Source of the DNA: Ancylobacter novellus DSM 506
Lineage (GTDB): Bacteria > Pseudomonadota > Alphaproteobacteria > Rhizobiales > Xanthobacteraceae
Direction of reading: 5' to 3'
Assembly: GCF_000092925.1 (NCBI RefSeq)
Contig: NC_014217.1
Span: 3,968,001-4,032,000, forward strand
DNA length: 64,000 nucleotides
The notes beneath the pieces were generated by a model. That model was not told the origin of the DNA. It was given only the letters and a program-made list of their open reading frames with translations, and did not search any database. Each line of letters begins with the position of its first letter. Within the stretch, counting starts at the first letter, position 1. A program made the translations under genes and the position numbers. This document shows, piece after piece, positions 45,735-53,568 of the stretch.

Positions 45735-45810
45735 TGGTGCCGCTTGCGTGACTCGAACACGCGACCCTCGCATTACGAATGCGATGCTCTACCGACTGAG
45801 CTAAAGCGGC
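45735..45810 (-). tRNA. tRNA-Thr (anticodon CGT)
   Basis: On the - strand the acceptor GCCGCTT pairs with AAGCGGC, with CCA encoded. The D arm contains AGCTCAGTCGGTAGAGC, the anticodon stem TCGCA/TGCGA holds loop TTCGTAA (anticodon CGT), and the T arm is CGTG-TTCGAGT-CACG. It is 76 bases with CCA and decodes ACG. Confidence 0.97.
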
Positions 45811-45883
45811 ACGCGCGGCTCTGATAGCCGCGACGCCTCATTTTTTCAAGCGCCGGGACGCGTCACCCCGCGCAGGAAGCTTC

Positions 45884-46927
45884 TCAGCCCCAGGGACCGC
45901 GCCCGCTGCCGCGACCGCCGTCGTCCCGGCCCGTGCGGCCCCAGACATTGCTCGAAGCCTGGCTCGCAGACGAGCCCGGGCGCCGCGAGGCGCCGCCCCA
46001 AGGACCGGATCCGCTGCCCGAACCGGCGGCTTCGGGCTCGACATAGGCCCCGCCGCCGCCCCATCCGGTGCCCATCCCGCCACCCATCTCCTGCGCCAGC
46101 ACCTGGAGCGCAGCGATGCGGTTCTCGGTCGCCGGGTGGGTCGAGAACAGATTGTCCATCCGCTCGCCCGAGAGCGGGTTGATGATGAACATATGGGCCG
46201 TGGCCGGATTGTGCTCGGCCGGCATGTTGGGGATGTGCTGCGCGGCGCCCGCGATCTTGGCCAGCGCCGAGGCGAGCCAGAGCGGCTGGCCGCAGATCTG
46301 CGCGCCGAGCTTGTCGGCCTCGTATTCGCGCGAGCGCGAGATCGCCATCTGCACCACCATGGCGGCGAGCGGCGCCAGGATCATCATGGCGATGGTGCCA
46401 ATGAGCCCGAACGGATTGTTGTTGTTGCGTCCGCCACCGAAGAACATGGCGAAGTTGGCGAGCATGGAGATGGCGCCCGCCAGCGTGGCGGTGATGGTCA
46501 TGGTCAGCGTGTCGTAGTTCTTCACATGCGCCAGCTCGTGCGCCATCACGCCCGCCACCTCCTCGCGCGACAGCGAGTTGATGAGGCCGGTGGTCGCCGC
46601 CACCGCCGCGTTCTGCGGGTTGCGACCGGTCGCGAAGGCGTTGGGCTGCGCGCTGTCGATGATGAACACGCGCGGCATGGGAAGCTGCGCCCGCGCGGCG
46701 AGCTGCTCGATCAGCCCGTAGAATTCCGGCGCGCTGGCGCGATCCACCTGGCGCGCGCCGTACATGGACAGCACCATGCGGTCGGAATTCCAGTAGCTGA
46801 AGATGTTCATGCCGGCGGCGAAGACCAGCGCGATGACCATGCCGCCCTGGCCGCCCAGCATGTAGCCGACGCCCATGAACAGCGCGGTCATGCCCGCGAG
46901 CAGGATCGCCGTGCGGAAATAGTTCAT
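45884..46927 (-). CDS. htpX: HtpX-type membrane zinc metalloprotease
   Basis: The 347-residue M48 peptidase has two N-terminal helices (about 5-45), the zinc motif [13 protein letters not shown] near residue 133, two further hydrophobic segments (about 150-205) and the second zinc ligand in [11 protein letters not shown]. It degrades misfolded inner-membrane proteins, working with FtsH. The last ~55 residues are a Gly/Ser/Arg-rich extension ([13 protein letters not shown] onward) seen in many alphaproteobacterial HtpX and absent in E. coli. It lies downstream of tRNA-Thr on the - strand with its promoter towards the DUF1674 gene. Confidence 0.95.
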   Translation of the reverse strand: MNYFRTAILLAGMTALFMGVGYMLGGQGGMVIALVFAAGMNIFSYWNSDRMVLSMYGARQVDRASAPEFYGLIEQLAARAQLPMPRVFIIDSAQPNAFATGRNPQNAAVAATTGLINSLSREEVAGVMAHELAHVKNYDTLTMTITATLAGAISMLANFAMFFGGGRNNNNPFGLIGTIAMMILAPLAAMVVQMAISRSREYEADKLGAQICGQPLWLASALAKIAGAAQHIPNMPAEHNPATAHMFIINPLSGERMDNLFSTHPATENRIAALQVLAQEMGGGMGTGWGGGGAYVEPEAAGSGSGSGPWGGASRRPGSSASQASSNVWGRTGRDDGGRGSGRGPWG

Positions 46928-47110
46928 CTGTCCCTCATCTCGGCCGCGAAGGCGGCCGTGGGCAATAGAATGGGAAGCGCCGCCGGGCGCTTCAAGATCG
47001 CACGGCGTCCGCCAATCCTTGCCGGCGCTGCGTCAGACCGCCTTCCGCGCAGGGCTGCCGCGCCGCCCCCCGCCTTGACGGGCGCGCGCCAGCGGTGGTT
47101 CCAATGGCGC

Positions 47111-47314
47111 ATGAGCAAGACCGATCCAACCCCGCCCGCGCCCGCCGAGCGCCGCCCGCTCACCCCCGCCGCGAAGCGCGCGCTGGAGGAAGCCGCGGCG
47201 CGGCGCGCCGCCAGCACGCAGGCGCAGGCGCCGAAGGAGATCGACGGCCGCAACGGCCCCGAGCCGGTGCGCTATGGCGACTGGGAAGTGAAGGGCATCG
47301 CCTCGGATTTTTGA
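47111..47314 (+). CDS. DUF1674 protein (SDHAF4-like)
   Basis: The 67-residue protein has the DUF1674 signature at its end (EIDGRNGPEPVRYGDWEVKG, closing IASDF) after a polar Pro/Ala-rich stretch. The domain is shared with the eukaryotic succinate dehydrogenase assembly factor 4, so a role in assembling succinate dehydrogenase flavoprotein is possible, but bacterial members are largely untested. ATG 47111 was chosen because it starts the conserved-length version; upstream frame sequence is antisense to the htpX gene. Adjacency to htpX is common in alphaproteobacteria. Confidence 0.88.
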   Translation: MSKTDPTPPAPAERRPLTPAAKRALEEAAARRAASTQAQAPKEIDGRNGPEPVRYGDWEVKGIASDF

Positions 47315-47454
47315 ACGCCCGGGCGGAACCCGGCATCCGGCTGGCCACATTTCGATTGGCTGTTCAACTTATCCGTGTCCCATGCTCTTCTGGGACCGGT
47401 TCCGGCGCGTCTGCGTGGCGGACGCTCCTACGGCACCGGCCCAAGGAGGCGAAC

Positions 47455-48177
47455 ATGTCGACGACGGTGAACTGCTGCTGCGACGCCGTGCATGACGGGA
47501 ACTGCCCCGAACCCGGGGGACTGAGCCGACGCCTGTTCATGGCGACCGCGGCGGGCGCCGCCGGAGCGGCGGGCCTGGGTTTTTCACCGGCGGTGGCGGC
47601 CGCGCCTTCCCCGGACAAGGCGAAGTTCATGGAGGAGGCCACCCGCCTCGCCATCGAATCGGTCGAGAAGGGCTGGGGCGGGCCGTTCGGCGCCGTCATC
47701 GTAAAAGATGGCGAGATCATCGGCCGCGGGCAGAACCGCGTGCTGCTCACCGGCATCCCGGTCTTCCATGCCGAGATCACGGCGATCATGGACGCCTCGG
47801 CCCGTCTCAACCCCAAGGCGCTGCTCGGCAGCGACTATGGCGCGGGCACCATCCTCGAAATGATCCCGCGCGAGCCCGGCTCGCCCGATCCGGTGCCCGA
47901 GCGCGCCCGGATGCTGAAAGGCTGCGAGATCTACATCAACGGTGCGCCCTGCCCGATGTGCATGAGCGCCATCTACTGGTCGCGCATCGACCATGTGTAT
48001 TTCGCCGCCAGCCTCAAGGACACCAGCGCCATCGGCTTCGACGACGCCTTCCAATACGAGGACTTCGCCAAGCCGTGGTCGGAGCGGCGGATCGCCGTGA
48101 CCGAGAATTTCGAGCGCGCCACCGGCCTCAAGGCCTATGAGGCGTGGATGAACAAGAAGGACCGGCATCCCTATTAG
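47455..48177 (+). CDS. Tat-exported cytidine/guanine deaminase-family protein
   Basis: ATG 47455 has AAGGAGG upstream and gives 240 residues. A twin-arginine signal lies at about 24-50 (SRRLFMATAAGAAGAAGLGF, then AVAAA) after a Cys-rich start (VNCCCDAVHDGNC). The mature part is a complete cytidine-deaminase-fold enzyme: zinc ligand His105 with proton-shuttle Glu107 (HAE), and Cys166 and Cys169 in PCPMC. Overall it resembles nucleoside/guanine deaminases, usually cytoplasmic and ~160 residues. Export in folded form by Tat with zinc already bound is consistent. The substrate is unknown; a role in periplasmic purine or pterin salvage is one possibility. Confidence 0.88.
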   Translation: MSTTVNCCCDAVHDGNCPEPGGLSRRLFMATAAGAAGAAGLGFSPAVAAAPSPDKAKFMEEATRLAIESVEKGWGGPFGAVIVKDGEIIGRGQNRVLLTGIPVFHAEITAIMDASARLNPKALLGSDYGAGTILEMIPREPGSPDPVPERARMLKGCEIYINGAPCPMCMSAIYWSRIDHVYFAASLKDTSAIGFDDAFQYEDFAKPWSERRIAVTENFERATGLKAYEAWMNKKDRHPY

Positions 48178-48238
48178 GGCCTTTCCCGATCGGCGGAATC
48201 ATCCGATCGGCAAGGAAATGCTCCGGGTTGCGGGCGGT

Positions 48239-48670
48239 TCACTCCTCCCCGCCGCCCCCCGGCTTGTCGCGTCGCATCGCCTTGACGCCGGCGCGGCGGG
48301 CCTTGCTTTCCAACCGGCGGACCTTGGAGCCGAGCGTCGGGCGCGTCGGGCGGCGGATCACCGGCAGGTCGGCCGCCTCCTGCACCATGGCGACGAGGCG
48401 CGCCAGCGCGTCCTCGCGGTTGCGCTCCTGCGTGCGGTAGCGCTGGGCGATCAGCACGATCGCCCCTTCCTTGGTGAGGCGCCGGCCGGCGATGCGCTCC
48501 AGCCGCGCCTTCACCACATCCGGCAGGGTCTTCGAGCCGCGCACGTCGAAGCGCAGCTGCACCGCGGTCGAGACCTTGTTGACGTTCTGCCCGCCGGGAC
48601 CGGAGGCGCGCACGAAGCTCTCCTCGATCTCGTTCTCGTCGAGCCAGATGCGCGGCGTGACCGGGATCAT
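48239..48670 (-). CDS. arfB: Alternative ribosome-rescue factor / peptidyl-tRNA hydrolase ArfB
   Basis: The 143-residue protein has a class I release-factor catalytic domain with the GGQ motif at residues 26-28 (ASGPGGQNVNKVSTAVQLR) and a basic C-terminal tail (SKVRRLESKARRAGVKAMRR) that in ArfB/YaeJ enters the mRNA channel of stalled ribosomes. It lacks codon-recognition domains. It rescues non-stop complexes by releasing the nascent chain. It lies 25 bp after the cyclic-nucleotide-binding gene on the same strand. Confidence 0.94.
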   Translation of the reverse strand: MIPVTPRIWLDENEIEESFVRASGPGGQNVNKVSTAVQLRFDVRGSKTLPDVVKARLERIAGRRLTKEGAIVLIAQRYRTQERNREDALARLVAMVQEAADLPVIRRPTRPTLGSKVRRLESKARRAGVKAMRRDKPGGGGEE

Positions 48671-48695
48671 GGCCGCTGGCGCAGGAAGGCCGCCG

Positions 48696-49181
48696 TCACG
48701 GCCGCGGCTCCCCGTCGATCGCCTCCAGCCGCCGGCGTACCTTTTCGAGTTCGGCGAGGGTGGCGTTGATCTGGGCGGTGAGCTCGCGCGTCAGCCGGTG
48801 CGCCGCCTCGGGATAGCTCTCCAGCGTGCGCAGGAACACCATGCGGGGGAGGCGCAGCACCTCCGCGTCCTCCAGCGCCGTGGCGGTGGCCGGCCGCTTG
48901 GTGTCGGTGAGCAGCGCCATCTCGCCCAGCAGCGCGGTTGATCCCACCCGCGTCGCCTGGCCGGGCCGGCGGGTGGCCTCGTCATTGCCGCGGGTGACGG
49001 AGAAGGTGCCGTGCACCACCACATAGGCGCAGTCCGCCGCATCGCCCTCGCGAAACAGCGCCTGCCCGCGAGGAACGGCGTAGCGCTCGACACTGATCGC
49101 GATCACCCGCAATGCCTCGCGGCCGATCAGCGCCAGCGTCGGCACGCGTTCCAGGAAGGCGATATCGTCCTCGATGGACAT
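48696..49181 (-). CDS. Cyclic nucleotide-binding domain protein (Crp-like effector domain only)
   Basis: In this 161-residue protein, residues ~10-125 form a cNMP-binding beta-roll (QALFREGDAADCAYVVVHGT, then STALLGEMALLTDTKRPATA where the phosphate-binding cassette lies). There is no DNA-binding domain; the C-terminus is a helical stretch (SYPEAAHRLTRELTAQINAT). Stand-alone cNMP proteins of this kind in alphaproteobacteria have no agreed function. It sits 43 bp after the CenR-like regulator gene on the same strand and 25 bp before arfB. Confidence 0.85.
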   Translation of the reverse strand: MSIEDDIAFLERVPTLALIGREALRVIAISVERYAVPRGQALFREGDAADCAYVVVHGTFSVTRGNDEATRRPGQATRVGSTALLGEMALLTDTKRPATATALEDAEVLRLPRMVFLRTLESYPEAAHRLTRELTAQINATLAELEKVRRRLEAIDGEPRP

Positions 49182-49224
49182 CCGGCGGGAGAAACTCCTC
49201 CTCGGGACGAATCAGTCGCCCCGC

Positions 49225-49911
49225 TCAGGGCAGCAATTTGTACCCCCCCGCCTCGGTGGCAAGAAGGTTGGGGTGCGAAGGGTCCTTCTCGATCTTCTGG
49301 CGCAGGCGGTAGATGTGCGTTTCCAGCGTATGCGTGGTGACGCCGGAATTGTAGCCCCACACTTCCTGCAGCAGGATTTCCCGCGCCACCGGCTTCTTGC
49401 CGGCACGGTAGAGGTAGCGAAGGATCGCCGTCTCCTTCTCCGTCAGCCGGATCTTGGAGTTGCGCTCCGTCACCAGCATCTTGGCGCCGGGCCGGAAGGT
49501 GTACGGGCCGATGGTGAACACCGCGTCCTCGCTCGCCTCGTGCGAGCGCATCTGCGCGCGGATGCGGGCGAGCAGCACGGCGAAGCGGAACGGCTTGGCG
49601 ACATAGTCGTTGGCGCCGGCCTCCAGGCCCATGATGGTGTCGCTGTCGGTGTCGTGGCCGGTCAGCATGATCACCGGCGCCTTGAAGCCGCCCTGGCGCA
49701 TGATGCGGACCGCCTCGCGGCCGTCCTTGTCGGGCAGGCCGACATCCATCAGCACCAGGTCGACGCGCTGGGATTCGACCTCGTTGATCGCCCCCTGGGC
49801 ACTGTCGACGGCGACCACCTCGAACTCGTCATAGAGCGAGAGCTGCTCGACCAGCGCCTCGCGCAGGTCCTTGTCGTCGTCGACCACCAAAACTCGCTGA
49901 GCGTTCGCCAT
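49225..49911 (-). CDS. OmpR-type response regulator, CenR-like
   Basis: ATG 49911 gives 228 residues. The receiver has VVDDDKD near 9, phospho-acceptor Asp56 (VLMDVGLPDKDG) and Lys105 (YVAKPFR). A winged-helix OmpR/PhoB domain follows (about 130-228: LTEKETAILRYLYRAGKKPV, then TTHTLETHIYRLRQKIEKDP). The sequence reminds me of the envelope regulator CenR of Caulobacter and its Brucella counterpart; this is recognition, not a search. An L,D-transpeptidase gene is divergent across 184 bp, which would suit an envelope regulator. No kinase gene is adjacent. Confidence 0.88.
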   Translation of the reverse strand: MANAQRVLVVDDDKDLREALVEQLSLYDEFEVVAVDSAQGAINEVESQRVDLVLMDVGLPDKDGREAVRIMRQGGFKAPVIMLTGHDTDSDTIMGLEAGANDYVAKPFRFAVLLARIRAQMRSHEASEDAVFTIGPYTFRPGAKMLVTERNSKIRLTEKETAILRYLYRAGKKPVAREILLQEVWGYNSGVTTHTLETHIYRLRQKIEKDPSHPNLLATEAGGYKLLP

Positions 49912-50095
49912 ATCGCTTTCCCGAAAATACCGCGTCCCGTCAGGTCCGCTTCCCGAAGCCCCTTGTTCGCAGGGCACCGCGCGTCCACTCTCGCGCGGCG
50001 TCGGATGGAGGTGCCGTGCGTCCGGAGTAGGCAGGCGAAACGCGTTCGGCAAGAGTCGGCGGCCCCGCGGGACGGCATAGGCGCGGGTTCGTGAC

Positions 50096-50695
50096 GTGAT
50101 CGTGAACGGAAAACGCGTGAAGAAGAAGCCCCTTCCCGAAGAAACAAGCAGGAAATCCCCCGCCGCGCGTCGTCCGGGCGCATCGCGGCTGCGCGTGGTG
50201 GCGCGTCCGGGCTCGCCCGCCCGCGGCTGGCTCGTCCTCGACGGACGCGCGATCCCGGTAGCGCTCGGCCGCGCGGGGATCAAGGCCGGCAAGCACGAAG
50301 GCGACGGCGCGACGCCGAAGGGCGTCTGGCACCCACGCGAGGTCCGCTACCGCGCCGATCACGGCCTGCGGCCGACGACACGCCTGCCGGTGCGTCGTAC
50401 CCGCCCCGAGGATGGCTGGTGCGACGACCCGCGCGACGGGCGCTACAACCGCCCGGTCCGGCTGCCCTTCAAGGCCTCGCATGAGGAGATGTGGCGCCGC
50501 GATGGGCTGTACGACCTCGTCGTCGTGCTCGACCATAACCAACGCCCCCGCAAGACGCGGGGCGGCTCGGCCGTGTTCCTGCACCTTGCGCGCGCAGATT
50601 TCGAGCCGACCGCCGGCTGCGTGGCCTTCCGCCGCCCGGACCTCAAGCGCCTGCTGGCGCGGCTGACGCGGGCCACGCGGATCGAGGTGGTGTGA
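50096..50695 (+). CDS. L,D-transpeptidase (YkuD) family protein
   Basis: GTG 50096 gives 199 residues. The catalytic motif HLARADFEPTAGCVAF contains His163 and nucleophile Cys175, as in YkuD enzymes that make 3-3 peptidoglycan cross-links or attach proteins to the wall. The N-terminus is strongly basic (KRVKKKPLPEETSRK) without a clear signal peptide, typical of the short DUF-like subgroup in alphaproteobacteria whose localisation is unclear. The gene is divergent from the CenR-like regulator, and a dispersed palindromic repeat follows 41 bp after its stop. Confidence 0.88.
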   Translation: MIVNGKRVKKKPLPEETSRKSPAARRPGASRLRVVARPGSPARGWLVLDGRAIPVALGRAGIKAGKHEGDGATPKGVWHPREVRYRADHGLRPTTRLPVRRTRPEDGWCDDPRDGRYNRPVRLPFKASHEEMWRRDGLYDLVVVLDHNQRPRKTRGGSAVFLHLARADFEPTAGCVAFRRPDLKRLLARLTRATRIEVV

Positions 50696-50736
50696 TGAGC
50701 TAGGCGGCTCTCGCTGAATTGCGCCACCCCTCGGAC

Positions 50737-50831
50737 CGTCATCCCCGGACTTGGCCCGGGGATCCACGACTTGCCTTGAGCGCCCAGCCGAACCGAAGTC
50801 GTGGATGGCCGGGCCAAGCCCGGCCATGACG
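50737..50831. repeat. Dispersed palindromic repeat, copy 2
   Basis: The arms are near-perfect inverted repeats: one opens CGTCATCCCCGGACTTGGCC and the other closes GGCCAAGCCCGGCCATGACG, extended inward by CCACGACTT / AAGTCGTGG; a ~23-base unique centre separates them. The same core is at 27874-27963. It lies between convergent genes and could act as a bidirectional terminator or mRNA-end stabiliser. Confidence 0.87.
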
Positions 50832-50843
50832 AACCTCTGAGTT

Positions 50844-51548
50844 TCAGCGCGTGCCGAAGATGGCGCTGCCGACCCGCACATAGGTGGCGCCGAGCCCGAT
50901 GGCGGTCTCGTAGTCGCCGCTCATGCCCATGGAGAGCGCGGAGAGCCCGTTGCGGCGGGCGATCTTCGCCAGCAGCGCGAAATGCGGTGCGGCCGGCTCG
51001 TCCGCCGGCGGGATGCACATCAGGCCCTCGATCGTCAGGCCATGCACGTCGCGGCACTCGGCGATGAAAGCGTCCGCTTCGAGCGGCGCCACGCCGGCCT
51101 TCTGCGGTTCCTCGCCGGTGTTGACCTGAATGAGCAGGCGCGGCGCCGGCCGGCCTTCCAGCTTCGCGAACTCCTTGGCCAGCGCGGCGGCCAGCGAGGG
51201 CCGGTCGAGCGTGTGGATCACGTCGAACAGGCCGAGCGCGTCGCGCACCTTGTTGGTCTGCAGCGGGCCGATCAGGTGCAGCTCGATATCGGGATAATCA
51301 GCGCGTAGCGCCGGCCACTTGGCCCTTGCCTCCTGCACCCGGTTCTCGCCGAAGATCCGCTGGCCGGCCTCGATCGCGGGGAGGATGTGCTCGGCGTCGA
51401 AAGTCTTGGAGACGGCGACGAGATGCACCTCCTCCGGCTTGCGGCCGGCATCGCGGCTCGCCCGCGCGATCCGCTCGCGCACCTCGCCGAGCCTCGACGT
51501 CAGATCGCTCGCCGCCACATTCGAAGCCGTCTCGACCGTCATCGCCAT
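50844..51548 (-). CDS. yggS: YggS-family PLP-binding homeostasis protein
   Basis: ATG 51548, with AAGG six bases upstream, gives 234 residues. The fold is the alanine-racemase-like TIM barrel without the second domain. The PLP lysine is in HLVAVSKTF (near 44), with FGENRVQEA near 70, LIGPLQTNK near 98, and SMGMSGDYETAIGLGATYVR near the end for phosphate binding. YggS/PROSC proteins carry PLP and balance B6 vitamers and amino acids without known catalysis. It lies divergent from the diguanylate cyclase gene with 133 bp between. Confidence 0.95.
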   Translation of the reverse strand: MAMTVETASNVAASDLTSRLGEVRERIARASRDAGRKPEEVHLVAVSKTFDAEHILPAIEAGQRIFGENRVQEARAKWPALRADYPDIELHLIGPLQTNKVRDALGLFDVIHTLDRPSLAAALAKEFAKLEGRPAPRLLIQVNTGEEPQKAGVAPLEADAFIAECRDVHGLTIEGLMCIPPADEPAAPHFALLAKIARRNGLSALSMGMSGDYETAIGLGATYVRVGSAIFGTR

Positions 51549-51681
51549 CCCTCGCCTTGATCGACGCAATGCTGATATGCGCCGGCAGTGTCAAATCAAG
51601 TCGGCATTTGCCGCCAACTGTCCTTGCGGCAAGCACAACCCGCCGTTAACCTTTAGTCGAGCATTGCCAGCCGAGACGAAC

Positions 51682-53454
51682 GTGAGCAGCCATCGGGGTC
51701 CTCACCTCGCCCCCGACATTCCCGCGCAGCCGGCCGAGCGCCACCCGTTCCTCGGGAGCAAGCGGGGGCGTCCGCATGCCGTCAGCCTGCGGCTGCGGCT
51801 GGTTGCCTTTGCCGTGCTCGCCATGACCCTCGTCGCCGCCGAGCGCCTCTACAGCATCGTCCGGCTGCACAGCGACAACCTCGCCGCCGCGCAGGACCAT
51901 GTGCTGGACCTGATGGAGCGCGGCGTCAGTCAGTTCGGCACCGTGACCACGGAAGGCCGGGCGGTGTTGTCGACGCTCGCCGCCATGCCCGGCACCGTGC
52001 CGCTGGACCGCTATTCTATCACGCCGAGCGACGCCGACCCCTTGACCCCCGATCCCGGCGTCACGCCGGAAGCGCCGTCTTTCTGCCAGGGACTGGCGAA
52101 GGTCGCGGAAGGTTCGGCCGTGATCGATGCCATCTCGATCATCGCACCGAACGGCGTGGTCCGCTGCAGCACCAACGCCGCCGGCATGGGTCTCGATGTC
52201 AGCGGGCGCGATTATTTCCGCATCGCCATGCGGGGCATTCCGACGCTCGAATCGGTGACGCGCAGCTACGCGACCGGCATGCCCAGCCTCTATGCGGCCC
52301 AGCCCGTGGTGGTAGAGGAAGGCGAGGTCAGCGCCGTCCTGCTTGCGCGGATCGGACTGAACGACCTGCTGCCGCGCCGTTTCCTTGCCGAGCTGGGCGC
52401 CGCCGCGCAGGTCATGCTCGTCGGCCCCGAGGGCACGGTGATCATGGCCTATCCGGACCGCTCAGCCACCCTGGGCAGCAATCTTGCGGATACGGCGCCG
52501 GTGGCCCGCGCCATGAGCCGCACCCGCGGCACGCTACTGGCCACCGGACCGGACGATGTGCGCCGGGTCTATGCCTATAGCCGCCTGCCGGGCACCAACC
52601 TTCATCTGCTGGTCGGCGTCGACGAGAGGCGCGTCATCGCCCCCGTCGAGCGCGCGACCTTCAGCGCCGGCCTGGCACTGCTGGTGCTCGGCGTCATCAT
52701 CCTGGTGACCTTCTGGGTCATCGGCGAACGGCTCATCGTCGCGCCGGTGCAGTCGCTGGCCGACCGGCTGGTCCGCTTCGGCCGCGGCGAGCCCGGCGAA
52801 GCGCCGACGGCACATACCTTGATCACCGAGTTGCAGCCGCTGGTCACCGCCTTCGAGGCCATGTCCAGCGAGCTGACGCGGCGGGAATCGGCGCTGCGCA
52901 ACGCCAACCACCGGCTCAACTCGCTCGCCAGCCTCGACCCGCTGACCGGCATCGCCAACCGCCGCAGCTTCGACGCCGCGCTGGCGCTGCAATGGAACAC
53001 GGTGAGCCAGCTGGCCGTGCTGATGATCGACATCGACAAGTTCAAGGCGTTCAACGACCTCTACGGCCACAAGGAGGGCGACAGCTGCATCCGTCTCGTC
53101 GCCCAGACCATGGCCTCGACGCTGCGCGGCACCGACCTGGTGGCGCGCCTCGGCGGCGAGGAGTTCGCCGTGCTCATGCCCAGCGCCAGCCTGCGGGCGG
53201 CGACCGAGGCGGCACAGCGGCTGCGCCGGGCGGTCGAGACCGTCGCCGTACCCCATCGCGGCGGACCGGCTGGGGTGGTGACGGTGAGCATCGGCTGCGC
53301 CGCCTGCGAGCCGGAGCCTGGGCTGACCTCCAGCGACCTCATGGTCGCCGCCGATAGGGCGCTCTACGAGGCCAAGGCCGCCGGCCGCAACGAGGTGCGG
53401 GTCGCCGGTGCCGTGCAGCCGAGCGCCGGCAGTACCCGGCTGGCGCCGATCTAG
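51682..53454 (+). CDS. Membrane diguanylate cyclase (Cache-like sensor, HAMP, GGDEF)
   Basis: GTG 51682 gives 590 residues. TM1 is at ~39-57, then a ~265-residue periplasmic Cache-like sensor, TM2 at ~327-348, a HAMP region to ~402 and a GGDEF domain (405-575). The active site reads GGEEF at 491-495, which is catalytically competent, and an inhibitory I-site RGTD (482-485) lies five residues before it, so product inhibition is expected. It should turn two GTP into c-di-GMP in response to a periplasmic signal. The start is uncertain (weak ribosome site); the open frame extends further upstream over the divergent yggS gene. Confidence 0.93.
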   Translation: MSSHRGPHLAPDIPAQPAERHPFLGSKRGRPHAVSLRLRLVAFAVLAMTLVAAERLYSIVRLHSDNLAAAQDHVLDLMERGVSQFGTVTTEGRAVLSTLAAMPGTVPLDRYSITPSDADPLTPDPGVTPEAPSFCQGLAKVAEGSAVIDAISIIAPNGVVRCSTNAAGMGLDVSGRDYFRIAMRGIPTLESVTRSYATGMPSLYAAQPVVVEEGEVSAVLLARIGLNDLLPRRFLAELGAAAQVMLVGPEGTVIMAYPDRSATLGSNLADTAPVARAMSRTRGTLLATGPDDVRRVYAYSRLPGTNLHLLVGVDERRVIAPVERATFSAGLALLVLGVIILVTFWVIGERLIVAPVQSLADRLVRFGRGEPGEAPTAHTLITELQPLVTAFEAMSSELTRRESALRNANHRLNSLASLDPLTGIANRRSFDAALALQWNTVSQLAVLMIDIDKFKAFNDLYGHKEGDSCIRLVAQTMASTLRGTDLVARLGGEEFAVLMPSASLRAATEAAQRLRRAVETVAVPHRGGPAGVVTVSIGCAACEPEPGLTSSDLMVAADRALYEAKAAGRNEVRVAGAVQPSAGSTRLAPI

Positions 53455-53568
53455 CCCGCCGTTGCAGCGCGAAAGGTTGACCGGGCGCGCGACTTGGTGC
53501 CTAGTCCCGCGCCATCGGCCCGTTCGGACCGAGATCCCTCAAGACATTGCCTGCCCAAGAAGCCTGAC

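Noticed and set aside
48182..48216. Paired CCGATCGG motifs after the deaminase gene as a terminator
   Set aside because: The stem is short, each copy is self-complementary and no T run follows; evidence is too weak to list.
51319..51681. N-terminal extension of the diguanylate cyclase from ATG 51319
   Set aside because: This part runs antisense through the 5' end of yggS and its promoter; translation looks like shadow sequence.
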